A stretch of DNA of 64,000 bases from Lunularia cruciata. Taxonomy: Eukaryota; Streptophyta; Marchantiopsida; Lunulariales; Lunulariaceae. Below, piece after piece: positions 45,027-58,231 of this stretch; within the stretch, counting starts at the first letter, position 1, and every line of letters starts with the position of its first letter. The stretch spans positions 71,128,333 to 71,192,332 of the forward strand of contig OX419756.1 of NCBI GenBank assembly GCA_948567375.1. The letters run 5' to 3'. Below the pieces are notes generated by a model that searched no databases, was not told the DNA's origin, and worked only from the letters and a program-made list of their open reading frames with translations. A program made the translations under genes and the position numbers.

Positions 45027-45386
45027 ATGGCCGTGAGACCCACGGAAGTCCTCAAAAGAACAAAGAGAGAAATTGGAGAATGCTCACAAAGGAACTCCGT
45101 GGAAATTTACCGAGAGAGTTTACTCTTTCTTGAATGACAGGGGAGTACGAAGAAGCAAGGAGCTAGAGGAGCCGACTATACTCTTGTGAGTTGGACTTAT
45201 GCCAAATTGAAATTACAGGAAGAGTCGGAGCGCCTTCAAGCCGAGCTAGATGAAATTGCGGAGAATTGGAATGCAGTAAAAGCCAGACGACAGAGATTTT
45301 GCAAGATGTCGCATAATGACCTCAATGATACGCAGAACTATGGGGAGTTTAGCCGAAATGAGCTCGCTGGCTTGATGCATGTGTAG
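45027..45386 (+). pseudogene. Coiled-coil ORF of unknown family, copy 1
   Basis: One frame from the ATG at 45027 with a single stop (TGA, ~45135) and an end at 45386. N-terminal part: MAVRPTEVLKRTKREIGE. C-terminal part: charged helix ESERLQAELDEIAENWNAVK and ARRQR. Related sequence occurs at 45771-45902 and ~46035-46150 in a different order. I do not recognise the family; it may be a host gene fragment or a mobile-element gag. Base composition is less AT-rich than the flanks. Confidence 0.4.
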
Positions 45387-45770
45387 CGTGGAAAGGGTGG
45401 ATATAAAACTTACAGAGCAGAGTCTGAGTTTATATCCGTGTATCACCTAGCTAAAGTTTCCGAAGCTTCGAGCATTACTGGTATACCGGTCTCAGGAACC
45501 CGATTACTGAGTTTTGATTTCAAATCATGGAAATACGTATGAACGTCCAAAGTTACGCAAAAGCTGCTGGGCACGTTAACATGGAAGTTTCGGAGTCGTA
45601 GATGCGGCACCAACTGTCCAATGGCTGAAATGTTTCCGCCTGCTCATGCGCTATGCGGTGAGAGGAATGTAACGTGGTGGATTAAATATACACACTCCCA
45701 CTGTGTAAGTTTTAACAAGCTTAGTGCAAGCCCAAGTCTATAATTGCAGCGTCTCTAGCGCGAGAGAGAA

Positions 45771-45902
45771 ATGGGGTCTTACAGCAATTTTTTGGAATTA
45801 GACGAAGGGGCGGGGCGCCTTGAAGCCGAGATAGATGAAGTGGCCGTGAAGTTGAACGCTGTAAGAGCCAGACGACAGAGATCCCGAAAATATTTCCTAT
45901 AA
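45771..45902 (+). CDS. Coiled-coil ORF of unknown family, copy 2
   Basis: A 43-residue ORF starting at ATG 45771: MGSYSNFLELDEGAGRLEAE, then IDEVAVKLNAVRARRQRSRK. About half of 29 positions agree with the charged helix in copy 1 (RL-AE-DE-A, NAV-ARRQR). Too short to name; possibly one exon or a decayed piece. Confidence 0.4.
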   Translation: MGSYSNFLELDEGAGRLEAEIDEVAVKLNAVRARRQRSRKYFL

Positions 45903-46029
45903 CATCCTTAATGGCAGAGAATGTCTCAAGTGCACAAGAGACTCCGGAGAAAGTTTTGACAGTGGAGGAACAGCACGATAGACGGGGGAAAGCAGTTGTA
46001 CAGTGGAGATCGCAATAGATTGACGAGTG

Positions 46030-46150
46030 TGAGATCGAGAGCCATGGTGACTTTCGGGGAGGCCCACGGGAGTCCGCAAAGATGAAAGAGAAACCGTCAT
46101 GGCGGAGAGTCACCGCGCAGATCCATATTACAGAAATCCTAGGACTTTCA
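46030..46150 (+). pseudogene. Fragment related to the N-terminus of the coiled-coil ORF
   Basis: Reads GRPTGVRKDERETVMAES, resembling VRPTEVLKRTKREIGECS of 45030-45085. It lies after, not before, the coiled-coil segment, so the locus looks like a broken tandem duplication. Confidence 0.35.
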
Positions 46151-46199
46151 CCAATAGAGTGTCTCAGAACAAGCTTCATTGCCGATCATTTCTGTAGAA

Positions 46200-48734
46200 T
46201 ACTAGGTGAAAACCATTCAGCCGTAGGATAGTTGGTCGACGATTACCTGTGAAACTTACATATTGCGCAAGTAGCTGTAGCATAACCTTGGACAGCCATT
46301 TGTATGTTTTGATAATCCGAAACAGTGCAATCGTAAGCTCGGAGCTCCAGGTTGATTAGACGGCAGGAGCGTGTGGCATTGTGGAGATATTATTGTGTAT
46401 ACCTTTTCTCTGATGAATACGCTATAATGTCTAGTGTACTCGCATTGAGGACATTCTACATTGCCGAATGCACTCACATGGAGAGTCAGTGCAGTCTTCA
46501 TCAAAGTAAATACCACAAATATCGTCAAACTTTAACGTCCTCACTGTCACTAGAGCGTTTCTATGCGTATGTGGACATAAACTTATCTCTGAGTGTAGAA
46601 TCTGAAATATTCATATAGTTGTGTGCAACATACAGTTTTCTTAACTTTGAATCTATCATAAGTAGAAGCCACACCAGAAGTGGAGTCTTCTACTATGTCT
46701 ACCGGCTTTGGCGTGGATAACAACGTTGACATTCACTTGACGACACTTCACCTCTCGCCAGAGGTTGTGTTTGTCGTCAAAGTCACCTCTCATGCTTGAT
46801 AGTGGAGATCCATCTGAAGGTGACAGAAACCTTGATTTGACTCGAAGTGTTGAAATTACATTTCAAATGGTAGTACATGTGGTATGGTATGTGATAATTG
46901 AGGTTGGTATAGCTTGTACGCTACACCGTATAAGTTAGGGGTTGTACATAGCACCCAGTCCGTGGCGTTAGTTAGTGTAGAACAGCTTGTATGTAGGTCT
47001 TTATCTTTCAATGAGAAAAATTCTTATTCCAACGAGATGCTAGTGGCCCAGTCAAAAAAGCTTGAGAGCAAGGTCCGTGAGAGAAACAATAAGAAGAACC
47101 AAGGCCAAGCAGCACAACCAACAACTTGCATACTAGATTTCACGTATTCTGTTTTTCATTTTATGTGATTCGATCTACAATAAAACAAAATACACCTGGA
47201 TGCTTTGAGTATTTTTTAGTGTTCCTTGTGTTTTGTAATTTTGCAAATTTGCATCAGTTTCAAAACAGTTTTCGCCATGATGCCCGAAATCGCTCCCCCT
47301 CAAAATCCAAAAACAAAAACAGTTTGGATATCGACCATTTCGTGCGTTATTCGAGAGTGTCTTCTCCAAATTCCTTTAGTTACCCCTAGAAACATCTATC
47401 GATGAATCAACGATTAGAGCACATAAGCTTCAAATGATGGACATAAAGTGAGAGGAGACACAGGGCAAGATATACACAGATTTGATGATTGAGATTCACT
47501 CATTCCTATGGTCGAAGCTAGGCCACTTCTCGGCACTGAGCAGTAGATCCAGTAGCTTCGATGTTAGATGCTCTAAATCCTTGATGGAATTAATATGCGA
47601 TTATGTGGTTAATTAACCTACTCCCAGAGAATTGAAATTAATACCTGTGATTGTGATTATGTGTATTTCAGCCTTGGTCTTTGATCTCGAATTTGACATC
47701 ATCCGTACACCATACATTAAACATAGAGCCAGTGAATTCGATCAGAGTCTGATCTGTTCTTAACTTCTTGAATCTTAACGGTAATGAATGTCAACCTTGC
47801 TGTTGCTGTCTAGGCCAAAGCCGGTAGGTAGGTAGAGTAGACTCCCCTTCTGGTATGGCATCTACTTATAATAGAATAAAACTTGAGGAAAACACAAAAC
47901 CAGGAATGCAAAAGACACATTAGCCTCTTCGGTATCAAGATAGCTAGGTAGATGTGAGACATAGATTGTGAATGAGAAAGAGAGCGAGACGGGCCGCACA
48001 TCCAATCTATCGAGCTGAATGAATGCCTGTAAATATCAAGGACTATACTCATACACAGACGAGGAAATAATCTAGCTGATGTATCCACATGAATTCTCTA
48101 AGGATTCGAGATGAATTTGTTCAAGCGAACAGATTCCTCTCGACTCCTATGCTATGCATCAATGAAATGACAAAAGCAAACTTCATTGTATCATTTGATT
48201 TTCTCTTTCATATACCTTTTGTACTTTCCGAATCTTGTTTAATCTTGTGTAATCTTGTTTAATCTTGGAGAGAACTTACAACAAGAAAACTAGCTACAAC
48301 ACGGTATTTAAGACTGTAATTGACTCTAAATCTAGGAGTAACCATTCATAACATGCTATGGATTATATTTGCTTGGATTAGTAAACCAAATCTATTCACT
48401 AATTTTAAACTGTACGATGTCCATTTCTATACTCTCGAAATTATCTCAACGATTACATGAATGTCCATAAACATCAATAAAAAGAAGTCCAAATTCAGAT
48501 TCCATTTACCTTGTGAGCTTTTTATCCAAATATTTTAGATAAAATTAGGATTAAGTAGCAAGTTTATTAATGAAGAATATGTTCAGGACAACTATGTCCA
48601 TAGCAGCTACAGCAGTATATAATGGTGTATTGGTTCAATTTTATGAATATGAAGGCGGAATTTCCTCATATAATCCAAATTATTTTTATAACTATTATTT
48701 TTCCATTGTACTTCGTATTCAGAAAACCGAATAA
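46200..48734. other. Stretch without recognisable genes
   Basis: No ORF with a domain I can name. A hairpin lies at 46737-46780 (arms TTGACGACA... and ...TGTCGTCAA, imperfect, ~20 bp). A short triplication of (T)AATCTTGT(G/T) sits near 48236-48266. Could be host intergenic or intron sequence. Confidence 0.4.
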
Positions 48735-48956
48735 ATAGTATATTTTACAAGTTCATCTAGCTCATCTCAATCAGATGATAGAGAACATTATCCATATATT
48801 AGAGCAAATCCTCTTGGAAAACGTTCAATACTGGATGAACTGTATCTTTTACGACTATATGCCTTAGCTTTGAATTTTGGAATAAACATTTTACGAGTAC
48901 AATTAAATAACATAGGCACACGAATATTAGAATATAGGAGAGTAGATAGAGCTTAA
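48735..48956 (+). other. ATG-less open frame in AT-rich sequence
   Basis: About 73 codons open between two stops with no ATG near the start. The product reads protein-like: a Ser run, then HYPYIRANPLGKRSILDELY and further Leu-rich helix. Openness over 220 bp is uncommon at this AT content, so it may be an exon or gene relic. No family recognised. Confidence 0.25.
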
Positions 48957-49789
48957 TATATACCTAGGCTTGGAATGAGAAAACTAAATCTCAAGATAAG
49001 GCCAGAGTCTATCTATGAGAAATATATCTTGTAAAGGATAATGAAATACTAAAGGTACCAACATTGACAGCATTGTGCAACCCATCTTGCACATTTAATA
49101 TTAAATATCAATGTGCAAGATGGCTCCATTAAAGTTTCCACAACCCGTGTAGAAAAATATAATCTGCACATCAACTTAAAAAAGTGGTATATAACCAAAA
49201 TCGAATTCTCTTACATATAAATGAATAGTTACAACGATAATATCCTTATAACATAGCACTTCCACACCATGTACTAGAATGAGAAGATATCAAGTCGTCA
49301 TTAAGATCAAGCACTTGGAGCATCAATGGTCATTCTTACTTTAGAGGATTATATGTCGATATACATTCATGATATCCATTAAGTAAAACAAGAAAGAAGT
49401 GGAAAGCTAGCAAATATTTACCAACCAAAATCTAAAAATACCATAAAACTCAACTTATAGAAAAATTGGTATTTGCAGATATAAAAACTATGCTATTTGT
49501 TGCATATACAAGAAAGGCCTCAAGTGCTTTCATTGGTATATCAACATAGCTAAATATAGGAGAGAGCTGCATGTTTCCAATTATAGTCACATAATGACTG
49601 TTCTTAAATTCTCTTCTCTAGTTTGCTCAACCTGCTCAAGCAAGTCAGCCTCATAGTAATATCTCTCTACTCTTCCGGTCAAAGATAGTAATCTTGGAGT
49701 CTATGTGTTTCTTATTATAAATTACTTTTGATCATGAGACTCATCCTTGTGGGATGATAACTTTTGAGCTCCTTGAGGACAACTAACCT
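48957..49789. other. AT-rich stretch without genes; hairpin at 49082-49123
   Basis: The inverted repeat CCATCTTGCACATT / AATGTGCAAGATGG is perfect over 14 bp around a 14-base AT loop. Nothing else recognised. Confidence 0.5.
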
Positions 49790-49946
49790 TAACGTAAAGG
49801 AAGCACTATTTCCACCACACTTTTTTCTATTTCCACTACAACACTCTAGTTTTAATAACCCGTACACTAATCCAGGTTCTGGGGTCTGGAGATAAATGGG
49901 GTGGAAATAATAAAAACTGTGGTGGAAATAGTACTTCCCTAACGTA
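49790..49946. mobile_element. MITE-like element with 7-bp target duplication
   Basis: TAACGTA at 49790-49796 and again at 49940-49946 flanks a 143-bp insert. Its ends are inverted repeats matching at 20 of 22 positions (AGGAAGCACTATTTCCACCA at the left; reverse complement GGGAAGTACTATTTCCACCA at the right). A second inverted pair lies further inside (CTATTTCCACTACA / GGGGTGGAAATAAT). Non-coding. The superfamily is not settled: an 8-bp duplication with one mismatch (TTAACGTA/CTAACGTA) would suit hAT. Confidence 0.75.
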
Positions 49947-51701
49947 TACTCATAAACAATTTTACAACCATCCAAACATCCTATCAAGACTGCAAGGAGC
50001 AATAAACGACTCAAGGTCACGTTGTAAATGAAGACTATGTTCATTGAAAGAAGTCATCTATGAATAAATTTACACTATTATTTCTGATCTCCAGAAAACA
50101 TAGCTATATTCACAAGAATCTTTACTCAAAGAATCTTTACAAGCAATTGACCTCTTAAAGCAATAGGTAATGTCACACTAAATCCATATAATTTGTGTAA
50201 CAAATCCAGAAATTGGTCTTCAAATGAACTATTTTCCTCCCTATACACCATATGCTTACTAGACTTTTGGGTTGACCCATATTTAAATTCATTGCCCTCT
50301 TGCAAATGACAATACATATTATAAGAGGATGTCGGGAAACACAATCTAGAAAAGTTTCATACGAGCTACTTCTTAAGTGAATCCACAACTTTAAAATTTC
50401 TAATCAAGCCTTATTTGCTAGAATCCAATATAATATTTTATCTTGAGAAGCCAATAATCATTCGTGATAACTTTACTATCACGCTAGTATTTTTCTCACT
50501 AATTCTCTTGTGAATTGCTTTGTATTAGTTCTACTCTTTCCAAAAGCTGATTTGATCTCCTCTATTCTTTAGAACAAGCATTGTGTGGTAGGCTCACCTC
50601 CTCTTGTTTCAATCATCATAACATGTATAACAATTCTAACTATTGTACCTGTTGGTATCGGTAACAGTTAGAGAATACATATCTTGTGATGCTTCGCTTA
50701 CTATCTAATACTTCTATACTGCACTTAATTTATAAAAATAAATTACATTTAATTAATTTATATTTAAAATTTAAAAATAAATAAAAATACCATCATAGAC
50801 CAAAGTCCAAACAAACCAATCTTGCCAAGCGAAACTACCCAAGGAAATAAAAAGGTGATTTACTGTTGGCTCTATATTCCAATTCTTTGCTTGAAATAAA
50901 TTTAAATGGTATAATTCTATTGAGAAGTTTAAGTACTAATAGAAGCATACCAAAGTTGAGAGAATTTATGATCTAGGTCATGAATTTAATGTTAAATATA
51001 TAAACCAAATATGATTTTATAGCATATTCTCCACACACTGCATTATAATGTGAAAAGTATTTGGGAAGAGAAAATTTTGGGATGTATATTCTCCTTATCA
51101 TTCACTCTACTTCATCTTCCGTCCTTTCATATTATTTCCGACTTGAGAAGATAAAGCTAAAATCTGACTTAAAACATTTACTTGTTCTATGATCTCTTCT
51201 AACTTGCCAATACAAGCTTCTTTAAGTATCTCCCCAATTCTTTCTGCACTTAAAGGCATAACATATACCTTATTTAAACAGATGATCCACTCTCATAATA
51301 AAGAATATCTACTCTTGTACCAAAGTAAATTAGGTGCACACAAAGACTTCTCCAAAGTGAATTCCACAGATAAGATAAGATGCCCCAAGTATTATTCTCC
51401 TTTATTTATATATTTGAAATGCTATCATAAACTTAATCATCGTCCCTCATTCATGTTCATATGGATTGGTCAGACGGCACCTAAGATAAACACAACCAGC
51501 AGATTAGTTTGAGATTTCATGTACAGATCTTGATCAACTACTCTTAACTTTTCTACAAGATTTCACCTACAATACTCTAGACTTTATACACAAGTCTTCC
51601 CCAACTATTTATTGGTTAGTATTCTCAAATAAATAAGAGTTATAACTTTATCCTAACTAACTAAAGATAGTTACAAGATAACTAGAGTTTTTTTTTCTTC
51701 C

Positions 51702-51776
<75 letters not shown>

Positions 51777-53339
51777 GATTTCATTCTAAGAGATTAATCT
51801 TTATTCTTTGGCTCCAAATTTAACTTAAATTATATATAGAATCACTTTTTATGTTTTAGAGGCCAAATTACCATTTCTTATTGTCATTGCTTCAAAAAAT
51901 TATTAGACAAATATTGTCACATTAGAATGCATATAGTTGTTCTAATGATCTTTAACTATATCTTATAAGCAAGAACGTTCCTTGTTTATGGGAATATAAA
52001 GCTTAAGTGTGATTGAACTTCACTATTACTATTACTGCAATTTGATAGCAATTTGATGTATCACGTACTATTATTGCAATTAATGGGTTAAAACCCCCAA
52101 AGTGTTACATCTACAACTAAACAACAACTTATAAGAAAAAAAGTTTATAATCTTAAATAATTTATCTTTTTAAATAATATCATTATACCAAATTATAATA
52201 TTTATTTTAGTAAAGATAATCAAATAAAAAAGATCATATCCTCAATAAGATTAATATGAGTTTGAGAAGAAAGGTTTTGCCTATATCACTCTACTTACCA
52301 TGATAAGCTCAATCAAAGTGTTTTACCATCAAGGACAAAAACTATATCATTTTTGTTGAAGAAAAACATAACATACTAACATTAACTCAAGAGATCATTT
52401 TGGATGAAACAATCTAGTAAAAAGTGTATGATCTTATTTGATCGACAATTTAAGTTCAATTTGATAAACAAAGATATAAAAATTTGAATACACAATGTTT
52501 TGAAGAGGATTTACGACCTTAATGACACAAGTGAACTCGGAATGAGACAAATTCTAAGGGGTCCATAGAATAAAAATTTGGATTGACCTCTAATTCGATA
52601 AGTCTAAAAGTATTCAGAAGTTAGATGGAAGGTCAAACGATGGAGGCTTTGTCATTTGTCTACATATAGGAGCTTGTCTTTTACATATTATTCTGACATT
52701 GATCAAATAAAAATGTGTGTAAACTTTTCTTTGCTCCTTTAGTAACTATTTTATTCTTCATCTCAACTCGTCAACATAAAGTAGCCGTCATTTCGTTCTT
52801 CGTCTCAACTTGTCAAGACGGAGTAAACGTTATTTCATCTTTTTGTCTGGATTTGTCCGTTAATGTTGGACTTCATTTTGAGCCAACCACTATTGATGCA
52901 AACTTTAAACGCTAAACGCCAAAAATCTTGGCTCCTTCCATTCACCGCTTAACATGAATTTAGATCTGTGTAGAGAAATTTGATGTTCAACAATGTTACA
53001 TAAGTAGCAAGGTTTGCATTGAGTGAACAGATGGGCGGAGAATGTGAGTTGCTATTTGTTGGCCAGGTTTGAACCGAACGCTTCGACAATTTCAACTGTT
53101 GCTTGATGACCACATCTGTGTTTGAATCCGAACTTCTCTCGGCGCATTACACATGAACTCCATCAAACCAAAACGTATATGGTGTAGCCGAGCAAGTCCG
53201 TGAAGCCGTAATTCACTTGACTATCCAGTATAGAAATTATTGAACCAGTGAATTATGATCTGCCAGCAGTTTCAATGACACAGTCTAAGAAAGTGCTGAT
53301 ACCGGATTGTACGAAGGAATCACAACGCGAAAGCGATGA
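49947..53339. other. AT-rich stretch without recognisable genes
   Basis: Only short unconvincing ORFs. The frame at 52715-52915 mirrors three imperfect ~40-bp tandem repeats (~52750-52870, TTCNTCTCAACTYGTCAA type), so I do not call it a gene. Confidence 0.5.
51705..51774. repeat. TA microsatellite, 35 units
   Basis: Uninterrupted TA dinucleotides over 70 bp, preceded by a short pyrimidine tract. Confidence 0.98.
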
Positions 53340-56300
53340 TTGCATCGTACATCATCAGAACTACCTGCAAGGGTAGAAGTTCGCTCTGACTTCAAAATTT
53401 CAGAGCAAGTATTGATGTTAGACGCGAAATCGCACAATCGGGAAGCAAGGATGAAATGTTTACAATTTCATGTAACTTCTACATATGTCATGAAACTGGA
53501 GAATGGGAAACCTTGGCCTCTGGAAAGCAGAAGTTACTATACACAGAGGATTACTAATAAATTTGGGCACCGCTTCTCAGCTGGAAAGATGTGCAAGAGA
53601 TCGATCCCAATCGACTCGTTCATCATCGGGCAATTTCAATTTACAGTTGCACAGAATCTGTCACTTGTAGTCTATTCTCAAAAGGCTTTGCGCGCAATGA
53701 GCCCAAAGCAGATTCCCTTACAACATTGATGACAGAAAGGGTTACGAGGTGGAGACTGACTAGGAGAAGCAATCCAGTCCAGCCAGGGTTGGAAACCCAA
53801 TTTAGTGGTGCTCAAAATTCCTTGACTATAAGGTAAAAGAGTTCGTTACTTGCTTCGAGCAGACACTGGTCAACACAAAACCACAAGAATAGGTTGCAGA
53901 ACAGGTATAAGGGATAGGCAAACACAGATGGAAGACCCGGTACCAACAACGACATGCGGCGTTGTACAAGCATTTGGAGAAATACCAACAGATTAATCCG
54001 TGTCTGTCTACAGATGAAAGGAAAAGTGAGGCTCCCATTGTCTCTGTCGCAGAGAAATTGGGAATCTCATGTCTCACTTTCGCCTTACACTGCTCTTTCT
54101 ATCCTTCTTGTTATCTCCTGTGTGTCGCGTTTCTCTTACACGGCTTCAATATAAGAAGCATGAACGGCACTGGGGTCGAGCCTGCTACCATAATGGCCGA
54201 CACCCTTGCTAACTCTGTAGGAAGCTATGGAAGGATGAGCAGCTTTAGGGGAAATCGACTGCTAAATCAATAAACAGAGCATTCTATATCCAGGCAGAAG
54301 ACACCTACCATGCAGTACGGTCTGCCAAAGCCAAAACTGAAGAAAAGCTTTCGATTCATAAGCATGATGGTGAAAGAGGAGTGGCTGAACTCCTCTTTCA
54401 CACTTAGTCCAAGGGAGGATCGACGGCAGGAGTATCTTTTCGACAGCGCTCGAGCACCAAGGGCCTAAAAGCCCCGGCATAGAGGGATATCAAGATGTGA
54501 CGAGCGAGGAACGCCCTTTGATTTTCTCTTAGGCGTCGGAGCTCGTATTGACTAAAGGCCAGGCAGTAGTTGGAGGATTGATGGCGGCGTACTATCAGAT
54601 AGACTTAGAGATAGTGAGGAGGAACCTATGTCAAGCGTAGGCGATGGAGGGGGCCCGGAATTGTTGAGAATCCAGGTCCCACGCCAACGTTTGTGGAATA
54701 GCCTGTGAGTGCGGCTTTGCTGTGCTGCGCTGGATGCCGTTGTTCCTTCCATCATGCAGCCTAGTCGGATGATATACAGAATTGCAGCCCTGATGTCTGC
54801 CTGGAGATCTATTTGAATCAGGCGACCAACATTCACGGGGAAAGGAAATAGTTGTGCTCGTATACCGCTGTAAAACCTTGATGATGATGGAAATTGTGTT
54901 CTCGATCTTCGAGTTTATGTTCGTAATACCGTTAGACCCTGGGGTGCACGTGTGCTTTAAGTAACGGTGTCCGAAGGTATGTCCCTGGAGGTTGGAACTT
55001 GGTTGCGCATACTGTACTGATATAGAGACAGTAATCTTTGTCACCTCTACTGTAGACTTTGATCTACATCAAACTGGGATTGGCATCGAAAGTCTGTAAA
55101 TCTATGACCCCCGTAACTCTCTGGTATATCCCTACACGCTACAACCGTGTCGTGACCTCAACTTCAGACCTGCCAGTGACAATAAGGAAAAGCAAAGATG
55201 CTTCATCAGCTCGACTCACCTCACCTCGTCAAGGATGCCCGCGAGAAAGCTCTTACAAGCTTATATAGGGATGCGAAGGGGTTGGCAGGCGATGTCTGAA
55301 CGAGTATGATAAATATTAAAGTTATCAAAGAAGGGGCACAACAACTGTAGTAGTACAGTGCACAAATTAACGATTTGTCAAGTCCAAAGGTGATGTGCAT
55401 GGGACTGCATAATGCACGAGGCCGATGTAAGATTCGGCGTGGCGAGCCAAATCTGTCACTACTAGATTATTGTGTTCTTTGAGGTCGCAAGTTGGAGTTA
55501 AAGAGTCGGCAGTTAAGTCTTGGCATTGAAGTGGAGGCATCGGGTCACGCTCAGTGTTACATTTCCATCTTGTGTGGGGGTGGTTGAGGGCGAGCCACTG
55601 GATGTGTTTGTGAGTATAGATGCAGTAATGTAGACCACAGTTGCATTACCGTATGATTGACAGCTAAAACACAGAACTATCGCCTGGAAGATGCTCTCTC
55701 TTTCTCTTCTGGCTCAGACGCTCAGGTGCTTTTACTGTGCAGACTGATGATGTCGATGTTGCGGTGAGTTAAGCTCAACAGTTGTAAACACGGATCCACT
55801 TTCCTATATTCATATTCAAGTAATCGCGTTGCATTGGTTGCTAGCCCTCAAATCGGTTTCCACAACATCAAGCTGTTTTCACCTACTGTGAAGTGCCACA
55901 ATGGCACTTCCAGACCCTACGATTGTCGTGTCGGTGTCCTTTTGACGTCTTCCTGCGCATCATTTCCGCATGCATACTTTCATGCATGATTACTCTGTCA
56001 CTGATGCAGATATCCGCTGATGGATTGTGGGATCTACATTCCATACATGTGCTAGTGTATACTTCCTGCACCAAGTTACCGCTTTATGTTAACTTTGTCA
56101 TCCTGTGGGCCATCCGTGTCCATGAAACTTTGGACAATCACGGTGATCGCCCACATGATCTATTGATCGAAGACCCTTGGGTTGCGGTCCCCACACTTTC
56201 TTCATCTCTTGCTCCAAGATACGGAACCTTAAAACAACCGAGGGAGAATGCTTTGTACTAGGAGCTCTTGTTTCATCAATGTACGGTAAAGCCCGCTTCC

Positions 56301-58218
56301 GACTGAAAAGAAACTGTTCGCCTTGCGCAAGTTTAACCTAATAATGTTACGCGATCAATCAATGTCCTATCGATGGCACCCAATTCCTGCCTGCGGTCCT
56401 AAAGAAAAGTCCCTTCACGCGATTCATGTAGCACGGAGTAACGGGGTACGATAAGCTTCCACCACGTCAGAGAACCTTACATTTTCAACTCGTGCAGATG
56501 CTCACTATCAGAGCGACGCAGCGCCGCACAGATGGATATTGTTCTGTAAAGTAGTAAATTGATGGGTTGAGTCAGTCAAGACAAAGAACTCCTTTTCTTC
56601 AAGTCGTCACTTCTTTCGGCGTCGTAGACCTTAGGCAGGTGCAATCACCAGCATGAAGACTCTAGACATGGAGAAGAATCTACCAATTAGCCCAGGGCTA
56701 TCAAGAACCTTTTTGTCAGTTTCTATGCCTACACAATCTTAAGAAAGCTACTACCGCACGACTTAGGAGATCGATATGATGGCCCAAGCTACGCACAAAA
56801 GCATAGTTCCGTGGCTTTAGTCCCTACGATCGATGCCGATGCTCCCCGCTCCCTGCGCGGAATTCGGGCAAACACATGGTTCTATCTGATCTGATCTATT
56901 CGCTTGGATCGACGGCGCTTTTCAACAACGAGAGCAACTGTGCCGCGATTGCAATCGTCGCCTGCTCAACAACGACCTCGTAACATGAAGATCCTCGACA
57001 AACCTTGACGCCCAGCAGAGCCGAGCTCATGCCTGAAGAACAAGTCAATAATCAAGAAACTAAAGAATCTCGAACCACTGCCTTTGACTTGTGATCCAAC
57101 GCGCAAGTGGACGTGGTTGGTGGATGAGACCTGATGATTTTCTCGCGAAAGTATATAAACTTCTATTAAACGCTGTACTTTCTGCAGTGTGCTTGATGTG
57201 ACACATTGTCGCACAAGCGCTGTTCAGTTTCCCAAGTTCTGGGGACGCTCGAGGAGCTTTCCCAGAAAGGAGGAAATCAGTCTCTACAGTATTTTCCAAA
57301 ATTCCAATTTCCGAAACTTCCAACGAAGGCATAAGGAATCGGCTTCGCTTGAGTCAAGTACTTCATCCGCGTCGAATCCGTAGAATGCTCTTAGCTAGTA
57401 CAGAACTGAATTACTAAAGTTTGAAATTCGGCATCATCCATTCACGACACAAGTAAATCTGCTGATATTACCATTGGATTTAGCTCGCACGTACATTATA
57501 TAATCAACAAGTCTAAATCCAATCTCGCCTGACGTCTCCTTAAATGTTCAAAGCTCAAACTGAAAGATAGTTTTTGCAAGGAAATCAAAGAATGACGACC
57601 GCGTAGAAAAAATTGCAAGGAAATTGCGTAATCAAATCTATGTTTGTTAAGCGGGCAAATCGAGTTTTGCGAAAAGTCTTTTCCCGAGGCACACTCACCA
57701 TTTTGCTGACGGGTTTCTGTACCTGGGTCGTTATCCTGCTTAGAACGTGACGAAAGCATTGCACTAAGTTGTCATCTCCTGTGGACCGTGTCAACTTCTG
57801 TCAATTACTGCCCAGATTCAAGCACGCTCCCTGAGTCGTGGCTTCAAAGGGCGGCGGATAAGGCACAGGTGGACAAAGCGAAATTCTTCTTGACATTGAT
57901 ATCAAGCTAAAGCGAAAATTCTTCTTGACATTGATATCAAGCTAACACATTAAATTACCGACTTGTTTAAGACTAGAAATTTCGCGTAGAACAACTATTT
58001 GGAACATGATACCGCTGTACCCAGTCGTACGGATTCCAAAATCTCATAACAGACCTCGTGGATTCACCCGTCAATTGCGTCGGTCACGTATACTTTCCAG
58101 TTAAGTAGCTCGTTATTGTTCCCTTCTTACTCTTTACAGAACTAGCTGCTTGTATTGTAAAATTACTATGTAGACCGGTTCAGATAAGACCGGTGTGCAA
58201 CTGTTCCCAAGCTATATT
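53340..58218. other. Stretch without recognisable genes, less AT-rich
   Basis: Several ORFs of 60-140 codons on both strands (53340-53729 +, 54631-55044 -, 55893-56261 +) show no domain, no convincing codon bias and no repeat family I know. It could hold exons of a host gene that cannot be recognised without homology search. A 9-bp-arm palindrome (GAAGTGCCA-CAA-TGGCACTTC) is at 55890-55910. Confidence 0.4.
57877..57945. repeat. Tandem duplication of ~35 bp
   Basis: Two adjacent copies of AGCGAAATTCTTCTTGACAT continuing to CAAGCTAA, differing by one A. A recent simple duplication. Confidence 0.95.
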
Positions 58219-58231
58219 GCAAACCCATAGA

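Noticed and set aside
52715-52915. 66-codon ORF
   Set aside because: It reads through three imperfect tandem repeats; no start context or domain.
53340-56261. ORFs of 120-137 codons on both strands (53340, 54631, 55893)
   Set aside because: No domain, repeats or coding signs visible by eye; lengths are within chance for this composition.
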